A DNA stretch of 64,000 bases from contig NZ_QFRK01000009.1 of assembly GCF_003143855.1 (NCBI RefSeq), positions 255,192 through 319,191 of the forward strand. Direction: 5' to 3'. Positions within the stretch are counted from its first letter, which is position 1; every line of letters begins with the position of its first letter. Source of the DNA: Streptomyces sp. NWU339 (GTDB lineage: Bacteria > Actinomycetota > Actinomycetes > Streptomycetales > Streptomycetaceae). A program made the translations under genes and the position numbers. Shown here piece by piece: positions 43,316 through 51,820 of this stretch. The notes under the pieces were generated by a model. It saw nothing but the letters and a program-made list of their open reading frames with translations, made no database searches and was not told where the DNA came from.

Positions 43316-43726
43316 ATGCGCAAGGCCAAACTGATCGCCCTGGCCGGTGGCGGGGTGCTGCTGTCCGTGACCGTGGGGGCCGCCTTTGCTTCGGCGGGGC
43401 AGTCCGAGCGGGCGTCGAGCGGCGAGCAGGTGACCGTCCGTGCCGCGTCCGCCGGCTTCGAGATCGAGATCGACCCGGAACTGGACGCCCGGTTCGGACC
43501 GCGACCGGTCAACGCCGTCCAGGCCGCCGGAATCGTCACCGACAGCCGCCCCGGTGCCCGTGTGGTCAAGGTGGAGCTGGACGAGGAGGACGGCAGGGCC
43601 GTGTGGGAGGTGGAGGCCCGGGACGGTGGCGGTGGCTTCGAGGCCCTCGTCGACGCCTTCACCGGCCGGATCGTCGGCCAGGACTCGGAGCAGACGGGGG
43701 ATGAGGACGAAGACGAGGACGACTGA
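43316..43726 (+). CDS. PepSY-domain exported protein
   Basis: A 136-residue protein with a signal peptide (KLIALAGGGVLLSVTVGAAFASA) and a PepSY domain (VKVELDEEDGRAVWEVEARDGGGGFEALVDAFTGRIVG). The tail is Asp/Glu-rich. PepSY proteins often sit beside two-component systems that sense the envelope. It converges on the histidine kinase gene through a shared terminator. Confidence 0.88.
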   Translation: MRKAKLIALAGGGVLLSVTVGAAFASAGQSERASSGEQVTVRAASAGFEIEIDPELDARFGPRPVNAVQAAGIVTDSRPGARVVKVELDEEDGRAVWEVEARDGGGGFEALVDAFTGRIVGQDSEQTGDEDEDEDD

Positions 43727-43735
43727 TCCGGCCAC

Positions 43736-43779
43736 CCGCCCCGGCCTGAACGCGACGCGGCGCGTTCAGGCCGGGGCGG
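43736..43779. terminator. Bidirectional terminator containing the kinase stop codon
   Basis: CCGCCCCGGCCTGAACGCG (43736-43754) pairs perfectly over 19 bp with 43761-43779, loop ACGCGG. It begins 9 bp after the PepSY stop. The histidine kinase TGA (43768-43766) lies inside the right arm, so its last codons are part of the hairpin. Confidence 0.85.
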
Positions 43780-45295
43780 ACTCGTCGTCCGTGGCGGGGA
43801 CGGCAGGAAGAGAGATTCTGCGACCGCCTGCACGGCGGGCGCCCGGCGGGGCGGGAAAGTGGCCGGGACCAGGGCAGGCGGAGCCTGCGTAGGGCAGGCC
43901 GACCACGACGTCCAGTCCTCCCTGGGGTGCGGCACGCAGGGCGACGTTGCCGCCGCCGGCGTGCGCGAGGCGCTGGACCAGGGCCAGGCCGAGGCCCGTG
44001 CCGCCCTTGGGGGCGTCGGGGGCGCGCCAGAAACGGTCGAAGGCGCGGAGGCGTTGCTCCTCCGTCAGGCCGGTTCCCTGGTCGATGACGTGCAGGTCCA
44101 CGAACGACATACGGCCGTCGGCAGCGGCGCGCCGGCGCTCGGACGCACGGCGGCCGTGCAGGTGAACGGTCACGGTGCTGCCGGGCGGTGAGTGACACAG
44201 CGCGTTGGAGAGCAGGTTGTCGAGGATCTGCTCGAGGGCGCCGGGCAGGACGAGGACGGGCCCGGTGCGCTCCCCGGTGAGGGCCAGCAGCACATTCCGC
44301 TGTTCGAAGACCGGGGCCCACGTCTGGCGCCGTTCGGCGCAGACGCGTTGCGGATCGACCACGTCCCGGGTGGCGGACTTCTCCTCCAGGCCGGCCATCG
44401 TGAGCAGGCCCTCCACCAGACGCGCCAGGCGGTCGGTCTCGGTGAGCGCCGCGGTCAGGGACGCCCGGCCGAAGGGCGCGACGGCCGGCTCGAGGTTGTC
44501 CAGGCGCAGCCGCAGGGCGGCGAGCGGGGTCTTGAGCTGGTGGGAGGCTTCGCCGGCGAACGCACGTTGGGAGGCCAGGAGGTGTTCCAGGCGGGCGGCG
44601 GTCTGGTTGAAGGTGGCGGCCAGACTGCGTATCTCCGGTGGCCCGTCGGTCACGGCGACCGGCCCGGGCAGGCTGCCGTCGGCGAGGTGAACGGTGGCCC
44701 GCTGCAGTTCGCGGATGGGGCGTGCGGCCCACCGGGCGACGGCGAACGCGAACCCGGCCACGACGGCCAGCACGGCGAGCCCGGCCAGGGCGAGCAGCAG
44801 CCACACCTGGTGGACGCGGCCGTGCACGGTGTCGGTGGGCACGGAGATGCGGACGGCGGCCTCGGGCGGGGTGGCATGACCGACGGGCGCGGCGACGGAC
44901 AGGTACTGCACGCCGCCGATCCCGGAGGTGCGCACGTCGGCGGAGCCGGTGCCGTTCAGGGCCGCGGCGACGTCCGGCCGCCCCATCAGCTCACGTGCCT
45001 CCTGCTCGGACAGAGGATGGGAGGCGGCGATGAGGCTGCCGGAGCTGCTGATCACGGCGATCTGGCCGCCGATGCGCCCGGCGCATTCCGTGACGCGTCG
45101 GGGCAGGTCCTGCTCCTCCCTGCCGGAAGCCAAGGACAGTTCGGCGAAGGCCGACAACGAAGCCGCTTCCTCACGGGCAGCGTTGATCATGCGGTCCCGC
45201 TCGGCGCGGGAGTACACGAAGCCCAGAGGTATTTCCAGGCAGAGCAGCACCAGGGCGGCGATGCTCAGGTAGGTGAGCAGCAGCCGGCGAGTCAC
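43766..45295 (-). CDS. Sensor histidine kinase, OmpR-partner type
   Basis: A 509-residue membrane kinase: helix at about 5-27, an extracytoplasmic domain to about 165, a second helix (LLLALAGLAVLAVVAGFAFAVA), HAMP, then the H-box EASHQLKTPLAALRLRLD, N-box LDNLLSNALCHSPP and G-boxes VIDQGTGLT and GGTGLGLALV. The GTG at 45295 overlaps the regulator stop (GTGA). Signal unknown; the neighbouring PepSY protein may take part in sensing. Confidence 0.92.
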   Translation of the reverse strand: MTRRLLLTYLSIAALVLLCLEIPLGFVYSRAERDRMINAAREEAASLSAFAELSLASGREEQDLPRRVTECAGRIGGQIAVISSSGSLIAASHPLSEQEARELMGRPDVAAALNGTGSADVRTSGIGGVQYLSVAAPVGHATPPEAAVRISVPTDTVHGRVHQVWLLLALAGLAVLAVVAGFAFAVARWAARPIRELQRATVHLADGSLPGPVAVTDGPPEIRSLAATFNQTAARLEHLLASQRAFAGEASHQLKTPLAALRLRLDNLEPAVAPFGRASLTAALTETDRLARLVEGLLTMAGLEEKSATRDVVDPQRVCAERRQTWAPVFEQRNVLLALTGERTGPVLVLPGALEQILDNLLSNALCHSPPGSTVTVHLHGRRASERRRAAADGRMSFVDLHVIDQGTGLTEEQRLRAFDRFWRAPDAPKGGTGLGLALVQRLAHAGGGNVALRAAPQGGLDVVVGLPYAGSACPGPGHFPAPPGARRAGGRRISLPAVPATDDESAPA

Positions 45296-46116
45296 GGAGA
45301 GGCACCTTCAAAGGCACCCGCGTGACCCCGCGAACGGCCGGTCGGCCCGGGAGGAGGTGCCTGCACCGCGAGCCGGAACCCCACACCGCGCAACGTCTGG
45401 ATCCAGCCCGGGTGGCCCAGTTTCCGGCGCAGCGTGGCCACGTGGACATCGAGTGTCTTGGTGGCGCCCTCGTAGTAGGGGTCCCAGACGTGTTCCAGGA
45501 TCCGCCGGCGCGAGCAGACCGCCCCAGGGTCCTCGCACAGCAGCGCCAGCAGCTCGAACTCCTTCGGGGTCAGCGCGACCTGCGACCGGCCCACCCACAC
45601 CTGCCGTGTACGGCGGTCCACCACCAGCGTGCCGGGCACGTCACCGGCTGCGGGAAGGGCTTCGGCCGCCGCTGCCGGGCCGGGGGGCCCGGAGACGGAG
45701 TAGCCGCGAGCGGGGGCAGCCCCGGCCGTGGTTCCCGGCGTGGTTCCGGTGCGGCGGGAGACGGCGCGGATACGGGCGACCAGCTCCCGAAGGCTGAACG
45801 GTTTCGCCAGATAGTCGTCCGCGCCCAGCTCCAGCCCGAGCACCTTGTCGCTCTCCGCGCCGCGTGCGGTGAGAATGATGACGGGAACGTCCGAGACCTG
45901 CCGGATCCCGCGGCAGACGTCGATGCCGTCCATGTCCGGCAGCCCCAGGTCGAGCAGGACGACATCCCCGAAAGGGTCCGAATCCCCGAACGGCCCCGAG
46001 AGCCCCTCCGTACCCGTGGCGACCCAGGTGACCGACAGGCCGTAGTTCCGCAGCCCCTCGATCAACGGCTCGGCGATCGTCTCGTCGTCTTCGATGAGCA
46101 GCGCCTGCATCCCCAT
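45292..46116 (-). CDS. OmpR-family response regulator
   Basis: A 274-residue regulator. The receiver has ALLIEDDE, phospho-Asp in VVLLDLGLPDMDG, and the Lys in YLAKPFSLREL. A 40-residue Ala/Pro linker leads to a winged helix (VALTPKEFELLALLCEDPGAVCSRRRILEHVWDPYYEGATKTLDVHVATLRRKLG). The start is 46116 or 46110, with only a weak AGAGAG site. A longer ORF to 46335 has no ribosome site. Confidence 0.92.
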   Translation of the reverse strand: MGMQALLIEDDETIAEPLIEGLRNYGLSVTWVATGTEGLSGPFGDSDPFGDVVLLDLGLPDMDGIDVCRGIRQVSDVPVIILTARGAESDKVLGLELGADDYLAKPFSLRELVARIRAVSRRTGTTPGTTAGAAPARGYSVSGPPGPAAAAEALPAAGDVPGTLVVDRRTRQVWVGRSQVALTPKEFELLALLCEDPGAVCSRRRILEHVWDPYYEGATKTLDVHVATLRRKLGHPGWIQTLRGVGFRLAVQAPPPGPTGRSRGHAGAFEGASP

Positions 46117-46720
46117 GCGTCTTGTCTCTCTGTGCATCCCCACACGACCTTGCAGAGTTGCCCAGCGCCACGCCCCTTCGTCCGGGTAGCCGCTTTCCGT
46201 CAGCCACTCGCACGGCGGGCCCGGGCCTCGGGCGACGTTTCCACCGTCACGTACGTACCGCGGGGGCTCCGCGTTCAGGCTCCTTCGATCATCGATCGGA
46301 CACCGTGCCCCGTGACGGTACGAGACCGGGGTCATTCGTCACCCCACTTCGCCGAAGGAGAAGTCCCCGTGCCGGTGCTGAGGGCCGGTCGGCCCGATGC
46401 GGTGCCCGCTCGGCCCTGCCCGTCGAGGGCGGTTCCACGATGCTGGGACCGGAACACCGTCGAAGCCGTCGTGATCGACGCTCCTCGGCCACCGACCACC
46501 CCTGCCACCGCTCGCGATCGTCGGCCGGCGTCGGCACCGCCGCGCTCCGGCATCCCGCCCGGGCCCCGTCGCCCGGGCGGCCACCCCTCACGCACGCTGC
46601 CCTGTCGCCGCCGTCCCCCATGACTGAGCCGGACGAGCCGGGGCGGTGCGGGCGTTCCGTGTTGCCGGGCAGCCCGTCCGGGGTGACGGTGGACAGGAGA
46701 CGGCGAGAAAGGGAGCGGGC
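46117..46720. other. 604-bp divergent region upstream of regulator and ADH genes
   Basis: The space lies between the divergent response-regulator and alcohol dehydrogenase genes. Several ORFs cross it, but none has a ribosome site or recognisable protein. The GGGCCGGTCGGCCC palindrome at 46382-46395 is the clearest element. The length suggests long leaders or a lost gene. Confidence 0.4.
46382..46395. promoter_or_regulatory. DosR-core-like palindrome
   Basis: GGGCCGGTCGGCCC fits GGG(A/C)C-N4-G(G/T)CCC; the mycobacterial DosR/DevR core is GGGAC-N4-GTCCC. It lies 326 bp upstream of the zinc alcohol dehydrogenase, rather far for a simple activator. The same 14-mer occurs upstream of the paralogous dehydrogenase. 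Confidence 0.3.
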
Positions 46721-47767
46721 ATGCGAGGACTCGTCTACCACGGTCCTGCACAGACCTCCTGGGACACGGTGCCGGACCCCGTGATCGAGGCCGGCACCGA
46801 CGCGCTCGTCCGCGTCGACGCGACCACCGTCTGCGGAAGCGACCTGCACATCCGGCGGGGCGAGCTCCCCGAGGTGAAGCCGGGAACGGTCCTCGGCCAC
46901 GAGGCCGTCGGCGAAGTGGTGGCCGTCGGCAGCGACGTGCACACCCGGCGCCCCGGACAACAGGTGATCGTGTCGTCCGTCTCGGCCTGCGCCCACTGCC
47001 CGCCCTGCCGCGACACCCTGTACGGACAGTGCCGCGGGGGCGGCGGGTGGATCCTGGGCAACACCATCCACGGGACGCAGGCCGAGTTCGTCCGCGTCCC
47101 CTTCGCCGACCACTCCACGCACCGGCGCCCCCCGGACCTCCCGCTGGACGAGGCGGTCCTGCTCGCCGAGCTGCTGCCCACCGCCTACGAGGTCGGGGTG
47201 CGCAACGGACACGTGGGCCCGGGAGACACCGTCGTGGTGGTGGGCGCGGGCCCCGTGGGGCTGGCCGCCGTCCTCGTCGCCCGGCTCTACGCACCGCGCC
47301 GGATCGTCGCGGTGGACCTGTCCCACCCCCGGCTGGCCGCCGCCGCCCGGCTGGGCGCCGACGCCGCCGAACTGCCCGGGCGGCTGGTGGCCGAGCTGTC
47401 CGAGGGGCCCGGAGCCGACGTGGTCATCGAGGCCGCGGGCGACCCGGACGGCTTCCTCCTGGCCACCCGCGTGGTGCGCGCGGGCGGGCACATCGCCAAC
47501 ATCGGCACGCACGGCAAGCCGGCCGCCCTGCATCTGGAGGCCCTGTGGCGCAAGAACGTGACGATCAGCACCGGGCAGGTCGACACCTTCTCCACGCCGT
47601 GGCTGCTCGACCTGCTGGCCTTCGAACGCCTGGCGGTCTCCCCGCTGGTCACCCACCGGTTCCGCCTCGACCGCGTGGAGGACGCCTACGAGGTCTTCGC
47701 GCACGGCCCGGACACCGGCGCCCTCAAGGTCGTGCTGCACCGCGAGCCGCCGACACCACCCCGGTAG
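46721..47767 (+). CDS. Zinc-dependent alcohol dehydrogenase (paralogue A)
   Basis: A 348-residue medium-chain dehydrogenase. Catalytic zinc: TTVCGSDLH and GHEAVGEV. Structural zinc: CAHCPPCRDTLYGQC. NAD(P)-binding: VVVGAGPVGLAAV. Its sister at 57189-58259 shares GGWILG, GTQAE, LAD/LAE and the HGKPAALHLE..W segments. Substrate uncertain; the closest idea is formaldehyde/alcohol/threonine-type dehydrogenases. ATG 46721 follows GGGAG. A longer ORF starting at 46646 lacks support. Confidence 0.9.
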   Translation: MRGLVYHGPAQTSWDTVPDPVIEAGTDALVRVDATTVCGSDLHIRRGELPEVKPGTVLGHEAVGEVVAVGSDVHTRRPGQQVIVSSVSACAHCPPCRDTLYGQCRGGGGWILGNTIHGTQAEFVRVPFADHSTHRRPPDLPLDEAVLLAELLPTAYEVGVRNGHVGPGDTVVVVGAGPVGLAAVLVARLYAPRRIVAVDLSHPRLAAAARLGADAAELPGRLVAELSEGPGADVVIEAAGDPDGFLLATRVVRAGGHIANIGTHGKPAALHLEALWRKNVTISTGQVDTFSTPWLLDLLAFERLAVSPLVTHRFRLDRVEDAYEVFAHGPDTGALKVVLHREPPTPPR

Positions 47768-47797
47768 CGCAAGGCCGACAGTCCCGCTCCCCCTCCC

Positions 47798-48460
47798 TCA
47801 CCGCGGTTCGCCCGACGACCCGTTCGCCAGCTGGAAGGTGACGTCCACCACCCCTTCGACGGCGCGCACCGCGCGGGCGACGACGGGCACCAGCGAGGTG
47901 TCCCGCATACGGCCGGTGAGGGTGACGACACCGTCGGAGACCTCCACCTCTATGGCCTCGAGCGGGGCCGGGAAGAGGGGAGCGACGATCTCCCTGCGGA
48001 CTTCTTGGGCGAGCTCCTCGTCCGTCCGCAGAAAGACCTTCAACAGGTCGACCCGGCTGACGATGCCTTCGAGCAGCCCTTTCCGGCTCACGACGGGCAG
48101 CCGCTTGACCTTGCGCTGAGCCATGATGCGGGCCGCCTGCGCGACGGGGGCGTCGGCGTGGACGGTGACGGCCGGGGTGCTCATCAGCTCTCCGGCGGTC
48201 AGTGCCCCCGCCTTGGCCAGATCGGGCAGGCGGCGCTGCTGCATGAACCGGTCGGGGTCGCTGTCGCGGAACTCCTCCTTGGGCAGCAGATCGGCCTCGG
48301 AGACGACGCCGACGACCCGGCCCTCGCCTTCCAGCACCGGCAGGGCACTCACCTTCCACTGATCGATGAGCCGAACGATCTCCTTGAACGGGGCGTCGCG
48401 ACCGACGGCCACGACGGTATGCGACATCACGTCGCTCACGGTGTGCGGGCTGCCGTTCAT
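47798..48460 (-). CDS. CBS-pair plus BON domain protein
   Basis: A 220-residue protein: two CBS domains (VSDVMSHTVVAVGRDAPFKEIVRLI; TAGELMSTPAVTVHADAPVAQAARIM) and a C-terminal BON domain (APLEAIEVEVSDGVVTLTGRMRDTSLVPVVARAVRAVEGVVDVTFQL). CBS pairs bind adenine nucleotides; BON binds membranes or phospholipids. The mycobacterial CBS protein Hrp1 (Rv2626c) is a DosR regulon member, which fits this island. Converges on the dehydrogenase gene. Confidence 0.92.
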   Translation of the reverse strand: MNGSPHTVSDVMSHTVVAVGRDAPFKEIVRLIDQWKVSALPVLEGEGRVVGVVSEADLLPKEEFRDSDPDRFMQQRRLPDLAKAGALTAGELMSTPAVTVHADAPVAQAARIMAQRKVKRLPVVSRKGLLEGIVSRVDLLKVFLRTDEELAQEVRREIVAPLFPAPLEAIEVEVSDGVVTLTGRMRDTSLVPVVARAVRAVEGVVDVTFQLANGSSGEPR

Positions 48461-48542
48461 GGGTCTCCCTCTCGGGTTGTCAGGTACGTGGGTCAGCTCG
48501 TGGCCGCTGGGGCCGGGGCACACGGCACGGGGAACCCGGTCG

Positions 48543-49004
48543 TCACCTGCTCCCGCTGCCGTACGGGGCGTACAGATCGAGCAGCCGGACGCGGGTCGCG
48601 TGCAGGCGCCGGGCGACCACCCGGCCGACCCACACGGCGATCGCGCGGCCGAACCCGGGGTCCTCGGCGCACAGTGCCCGTACGGCCTCGGCGTCGAACT
48701 CCCAGGCCCGCACCGGGCTGGTGGTCTCGGCGCCCAGGAGCCACGGGTGGGGCGGGAAGCGCCAGGAACAGCCGACCAGTTCACCATGGCCCAGCGAATC
48801 GATCACGGCCGCACGACTGCCGGGGACCTGCAGATCGAGGGCGACGGTCCCGGTCCGGATGATCCAGAACCGGCCGACCCGCCGCCCCTCCTCGAACAGA
48901 CGGGCTCCGATGTCGAAGGAGACCTCGTGGGCGTGCCGCATCAGCCGCTCGCGGTGTTCGGCCGGAAGACCGGCGGCCAGAGTGGTGGTCGTCGCGGTTG
49001 CCAT
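48543..49004 (-). CDS. Cyclic-nucleotide-binding-domain protein, no DNA-binding domain
   Basis: A 153-residue Crp-fold effector domain (AGLPAEHRERLMRHAHEVSFDIGARLFEEGRRVGRFWIIRTGTVALDLQVPG, then SLGHGELVGCSWRFPPHPWLLGAETTSP). It stops after the C-helix and has no helix-turn-helix, so it is not a transcription factor itself. It may gate a partner protein or sense redox or nucleotide state. Two DosR-like palindromes lie upstream, the nearer 113 bp away. Confidence 0.87.
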   Translation of the reverse strand: MATATTTTLAAGLPAEHRERLMRHAHEVSFDIGARLFEEGRRVGRFWIIRTGTVALDLQVPGSRAAVIDSLGHGELVGCSWRFPPHPWLLGAETTSPVRAWEFDAEAVRALCAEDPGFGRAIAVWVGRVVARRLHATRVRLLDLYAPYGSGSR

Positions 49005-49116
49005 CCTTTTGTCCCCTTCACGCCTGCCCCCGCAGTCGAACGGCGACTTCGTCGGCCGTAAGACAGCGTGTACCCGACCGGCGCGGGACGCCACGGGCCG
49101 GCCAGGCCCCGTCCGA

Positions 49117-49130
49117 GGGCCCTTCGGCCC
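49117..49130. promoter_or_regulatory. DosR-core-like palindrome
   Basis: GGGCCCTTCGGCCC, 113 bp upstream of the leftward CNB gene. It differs by one base from the site at 50385 (GGGACCTTCGGCCC). Confidence 0.4.
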
Positions 49131-49341
49131 GACCGGGTGGAAACATCGGCCACCCGGGCGCGCAACCACGGCACCAGGCGTCCGCAGCGGGTCGAAGTCC
49201 CCGGGCGACGGTCGAAGGCCCGGCCCCGAAGGTCCTCGTGCTCCGGTCGGCCGCCGCCGATCTGGCGGTCGTCGGTGCCCGGTGGCGGTCGTGCCGCAGC
49301 GGGGGTGACGGAGCAACCGTCCCGCCCGCCGTTCCCGGACG

Positions 49342-49355
49342 GGGCCTGATGGCCC
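49342..49355. promoter_or_regulatory. DosR-core-like palindrome upstream of UspA
   Basis: GGGCCTGATGGCCC, arms GGGCC/GGCCC with TGAT centre, 90 bp upstream of the UspA start, a usual distance for an activator site. Confidence 0.4.
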
Positions 49356-49444
49356 CCGGGTGAGGACCGGCCAGCCCCTGCGCACACGCTGCCGCCGGGG
49401 GACGCTGGTAGCGGGGAGAAAGCCCTGTTCTGGAGGTGCATGTC

Positions 49445-50323
49445 ATGGTGTCGCCCGTTGTCGTCGGCGTCGACGGTTCCGCCGAAAGCCTGGCAGCCGC
49501 CGAGTGGGCGGCCCACGAGGCCGTGCGTCGCGGGCGGGCCCTGCGGCTGCTGCACGCGCGCAACTGGCACCCGCGCCAGGACCGAACGGAGGTCGTGCCC
49601 GCGGGCGAGCGGCACCTGGCGCGGCGCGTCCTGCGGCACGCCGCGGCACGCGTCCGCGCCGCGTGCCCCGGCGTGCCGCTGTACGACCAGCAGGTCGCGG
49701 GACCGGCGACCGCCGCCCTGGCGAGGGCGGCAGACGACGCCGGCCTGCTGGTGCTGGGCTCGCGCGGGCTGGGTCGCCTCAGCTCACTGGTCGTGGGGTC
49801 GGTCGCGCTCGGCGTCGTGGCCAGGGCCACGCGGCCCGTCGTCCTGGTACGGGCCGACACCGCCGGGGAGGAAGCGGACGCGGAGAGCACCGGCCGGCGG
49901 GACGTGGTCCTCGGCGTCGACGTCACGGAACCGTGCGGCGAGGTGCTCGCGTTCGCCTTCGAGGCGGCCCGCCTGCGGCACGCGCGGCTGAGGGTCCTGC
50001 ACGCCTGGCGCGCGCCCGACCGGCTCACCCTGGGCCCCGGCGAAGTCGGCCTGACGGGCGCTCCGCAGCGGGCCGAGGAATGGCTGGGCTTCCTTTCCGC
50101 CGTGCTCCAGGTGTGGCGCGAGAAGTACCCCGAGGTCGAGGTCCTTCAGACCGTGGTCGAGGGCAAGCCCGCAGGCGCCCTGCTGAAGGCGGCGTCCGGG
50201 GCGGAACTGCTGGTCGTCGGAGACCGGCTCACCGACCGCCGGGGGATGCCTCGCACCGGCCCGGTCACCCATGCCGTGATCCACCGGGTCGGCTGCCCGG
50301 TCGCGATCGTGCCGCACGACTGA
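49445..50323 (+). CDS. Tandem-domain universal stress protein A
   Basis: A 292-residue protein with two UspA domains (VVVGVDGSAESLAAAEWAAHEA; VVLGVDVTEPCGEVLAFAFEAA). The first has the ATP-binding GxxG-like VLGSRGLGRLSSLVVGSVALGVV; the second, VVGDRLTDRRGMPRTGPVTHAVIH, is altered. Tandem Usps such as Rv2623 are DosR-controlled and bind ATP. The ATG at 49445 has GGAGG 8 nt upstream. Confidence 0.92.
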   Translation: MVSPVVVGVDGSAESLAAAEWAAHEAVRRGRALRLLHARNWHPRQDRTEVVPAGERHLARRVLRHAAARVRAACPGVPLYDQQVAGPATAALARAADDAGLLVLGSRGLGRLSSLVVGSVALGVVARATRPVVLVRADTAGEEADAESTGRRDVVLGVDVTEPCGEVLAFAFEAARLRHARLRVLHAWRAPDRLTLGPGEVGLTGAPQRAEEWLGFLSAVLQVWREKYPEVEVLQTVVEGKPAGALLKAASGAELLVVGDRLTDRRGMPRTGPVTHAVIHRVGCPVAIVPHD

Positions 50324-50384
50324 CGGTGCGTCCGCGGGAACCGCGCCGGGGGCCGGCTCCCATGACCTGAAGAACCGCTCATCA

Positions 50385-50398
50385 GGGACCTTCGGCCC
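50385..50398. promoter_or_regulatory. DosR-core-like palindrome upstream of the pncB remnant
   Basis: GGGACCTTCGGCCC, 122 bp upstream of the broken nicotinate phosphoribosyltransferase gene and also upstream of the DUF1876-Hsp20 series. It has a true GGGAC half-site. Confidence 0.45.
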
Positions 50399-50519
50399 TG
50401 TGCCCGAGGCCTGCCGCCGTTCGATGGTGGGAGGAGAAGCAGCGGGCGATCCGCTGGAGGCCCGGCGACGAGTCCGCGCAGTTCACCGCGCGTCCGGCGG
50501 GACCGAGAAGGTGGCGCTG

Positions 50520-50910
50520 ATGTCCGATGCGACGACCACCGACCTGTACGAAGTGACGATGGCCGTGTCCTGTCTGCGGGAGAAGATGACCGGCCCGGCG
50601 ACGTTCAGCCTGTTCGTCCGCGATCTGCCCGCCGAGCGGGGCTTCCTGGTCGCGGCGGGGCCGGAGTCCGCCCGGGACCACCTGTCCGGCCGGCGGGTCG
50701 GCCCCCAGGACGTCCACGCCTTCGCCGCCGCGCTGCCGCCGACAGCCCGCCGGATCCGGGCCCCCGTAGCGCCCCGGGCGCTACGAGCGGCTGCACGCCC
50801 TCGCCGACCGGGTCCGGCGCCGTATCGCACAGCAGACGGCGGCACCCGCCGCACGGCACTGGATGTCCGGACGCGCCGCGTCCGGGCCGTACCGGTCCGT
50901 ACCGAGCTGA
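50520..50910 (+). pseudogene. pncB: Remnant of nicotinate phosphoribosyltransferase (internal deletion and frameshift)
   Basis: The first 75 codons (SDATTTDLYEVTMAVSCLRE; GPATFSLFVRDLPAERGFLV; HAFAAALPPTARRI) match the N-terminus of PncB. A full enzyme is about 430 residues, but here the frame soon becomes Arg/Pro nonsense. A second frame then gives GRYERLHALADRVRRRIAQQ, which looks like the C-terminal helix of the same family and ends at the TGA 50908-50910. I infer a large internal deletion plus a frameshift. Ribosome site and a DosR-like box upstream are still present. Confidence 0.75.
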
Positions 50911-50920
50911 GGAGGAAGCG

Positions 50921-51205
50921 ATGCCGCACACCGTGGAATGGAAGGTCCGCCTCTACCTCTTCGAGGACGGGAGAGTGACGAGGGCCCGTGCGGTGGTCGA
51001 CACCGGGACCACGGTGCTCACCGGCCACGGGGCCACGCGCCGGAATCCGGCCGACGCGGAGGTGCCGGAGATCGGTGACGAACTGGCCGCAGGCCGGGCC
51101 CTGCAGGACCTGGGCCGACAACTGGTGGACATCGCCGAGCGCGACATCGAGGGCACGGGCGCGGCCGGGCCGCGCCCCCGCCCGCCCGTCGGCTGGCCGA
51201 CGTGA
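50921..51205 (+). CDS. DUF1876 protein (Rv1738-like)
   Basis: A 94-residue DUF1876 protein (VEWKVRLYLFEDGRVTRARAVVDTGTTVLTGHGATRRNPADAEVPEIGDELAAGRALQDL). Mycobacterial Rv1738, of the same family and DosR-induced, resembles ribosome hibernation factors in fold. GGAGG precedes ATG 50921, 10 bp after the pncB remnant. Confidence 0.9.
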   Translation: MPHTVEWKVRLYLFEDGRVTRARAVVDTGTTVLTGHGATRRNPADAEVPEIGDELAAGRALQDLGRQLVDIAERDIEGTGAAGPRPRPPVGWPT

Positions 51206-51335
51206 CCGCAGACCGCGTCCCGGCCGGGGGCAACCTCGTGAGCCCGGCACCTGCCGGGGAACCCGGCCCCGTGGGCAGCACATCCGTCTCCACCGGCGGG
51301 CTCACTGCCGGTCCAGGAGTCAAGGAGGACGACCG

Positions 51336-51809
51336 ATGACGCTTCCAGCACACCGCGGCAGGGGCTCGCTCCCCGGGTGGGACCCCCTCCGGGAACTCGA
51401 GGAGCTGCGCACCCGCATGGAACAGCTCATGCACTCCACCTTCCCCTTCCCCGGCCGCGGTTTTCCCGAGGCCGGGACCGAGGAAGGGGCATGGGCGCCG
51501 TTGGCCGACGTCGAGGACACCCAGGACGCCTACCTGATGGAGCTGGAACTTCCCGGCGTGGACAAGGAGCAGATCAGCGTGGAGGTCAGCGACGGCGAGC
51601 TCGACATCCGCGGCGAGATCAAGGAGAAGGAGCGTACGGGTGTGCTCCGTCGGCAGACCCGGCACGTCGGACGGTTCGACTACCGCACGAGTCTGCCCCC
51701 GAACGTCGACACCGAGCACATCACCGCGGAGCTGACCGGCGGAGTCCTCACGGTGCGCGTTCCCAAGACCCAGGAGGCCAAGCCGCGTCGTATCGAGATC
51801 ACGGGATGA
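51336..51809 (+). CDS. hsp20: Hsp20-family small heat-shock protein
   Basis: A 157-residue alpha-crystallin-domain chaperone (APLADVEDTQDAYLMELELPGVDKEQISVEVSDGELDIRGEIK; RFDYRTSLPPNVDTEHITAELTGGVLTVRVPK, with the terminal I-x-I as IEITG). It should hold unfolding proteins without ATP. It is the counterpart of HspX in dormancy regulons. Its stop lies at the start of the following gene region. Confidence 0.95.
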   Translation: MTLPAHRGRGSLPGWDPLRELEELRTRMEQLMHSTFPFPGRGFPEAGTEEGAWAPLADVEDTQDAYLMELELPGVDKEQISVEVSDGELDIRGEIKEKERTGVLRRQTRHVGRFDYRTSLPPNVDTEHITAELTGGVLTVRVPKTQEAKPRRIEITG

Positions 51810-51820
51810 GGGCGGCGATC

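Larger units (their letters stand above)
49005..49444. other. 440-bp divergent control region, CNB protein / UspA
   Basis: Non-coding space between a leftward cyclic-nucleotide-binding gene and a rightward UspA gene. It holds two 14-bp palindromes of the DosR-like type (49117-49130 and 49342-49355), one near each gene. The ORFs crossing it look like GC-rich artefacts. Confidence 0.45.

Noticed and set aside
43766..46116. The two-component system as the DevR/DosR regulator of the island
   Set aside because: The regulator has an OmpR-type winged helix, not the NarL/LuxR-type domain of DevR, and the kinase lacks GAF domains.
46117..46720. Protein genes within the 604-bp gap
   Set aside because: Several ORFs cross it, but none has a ribosome site, plausible composition or recognisable domain.
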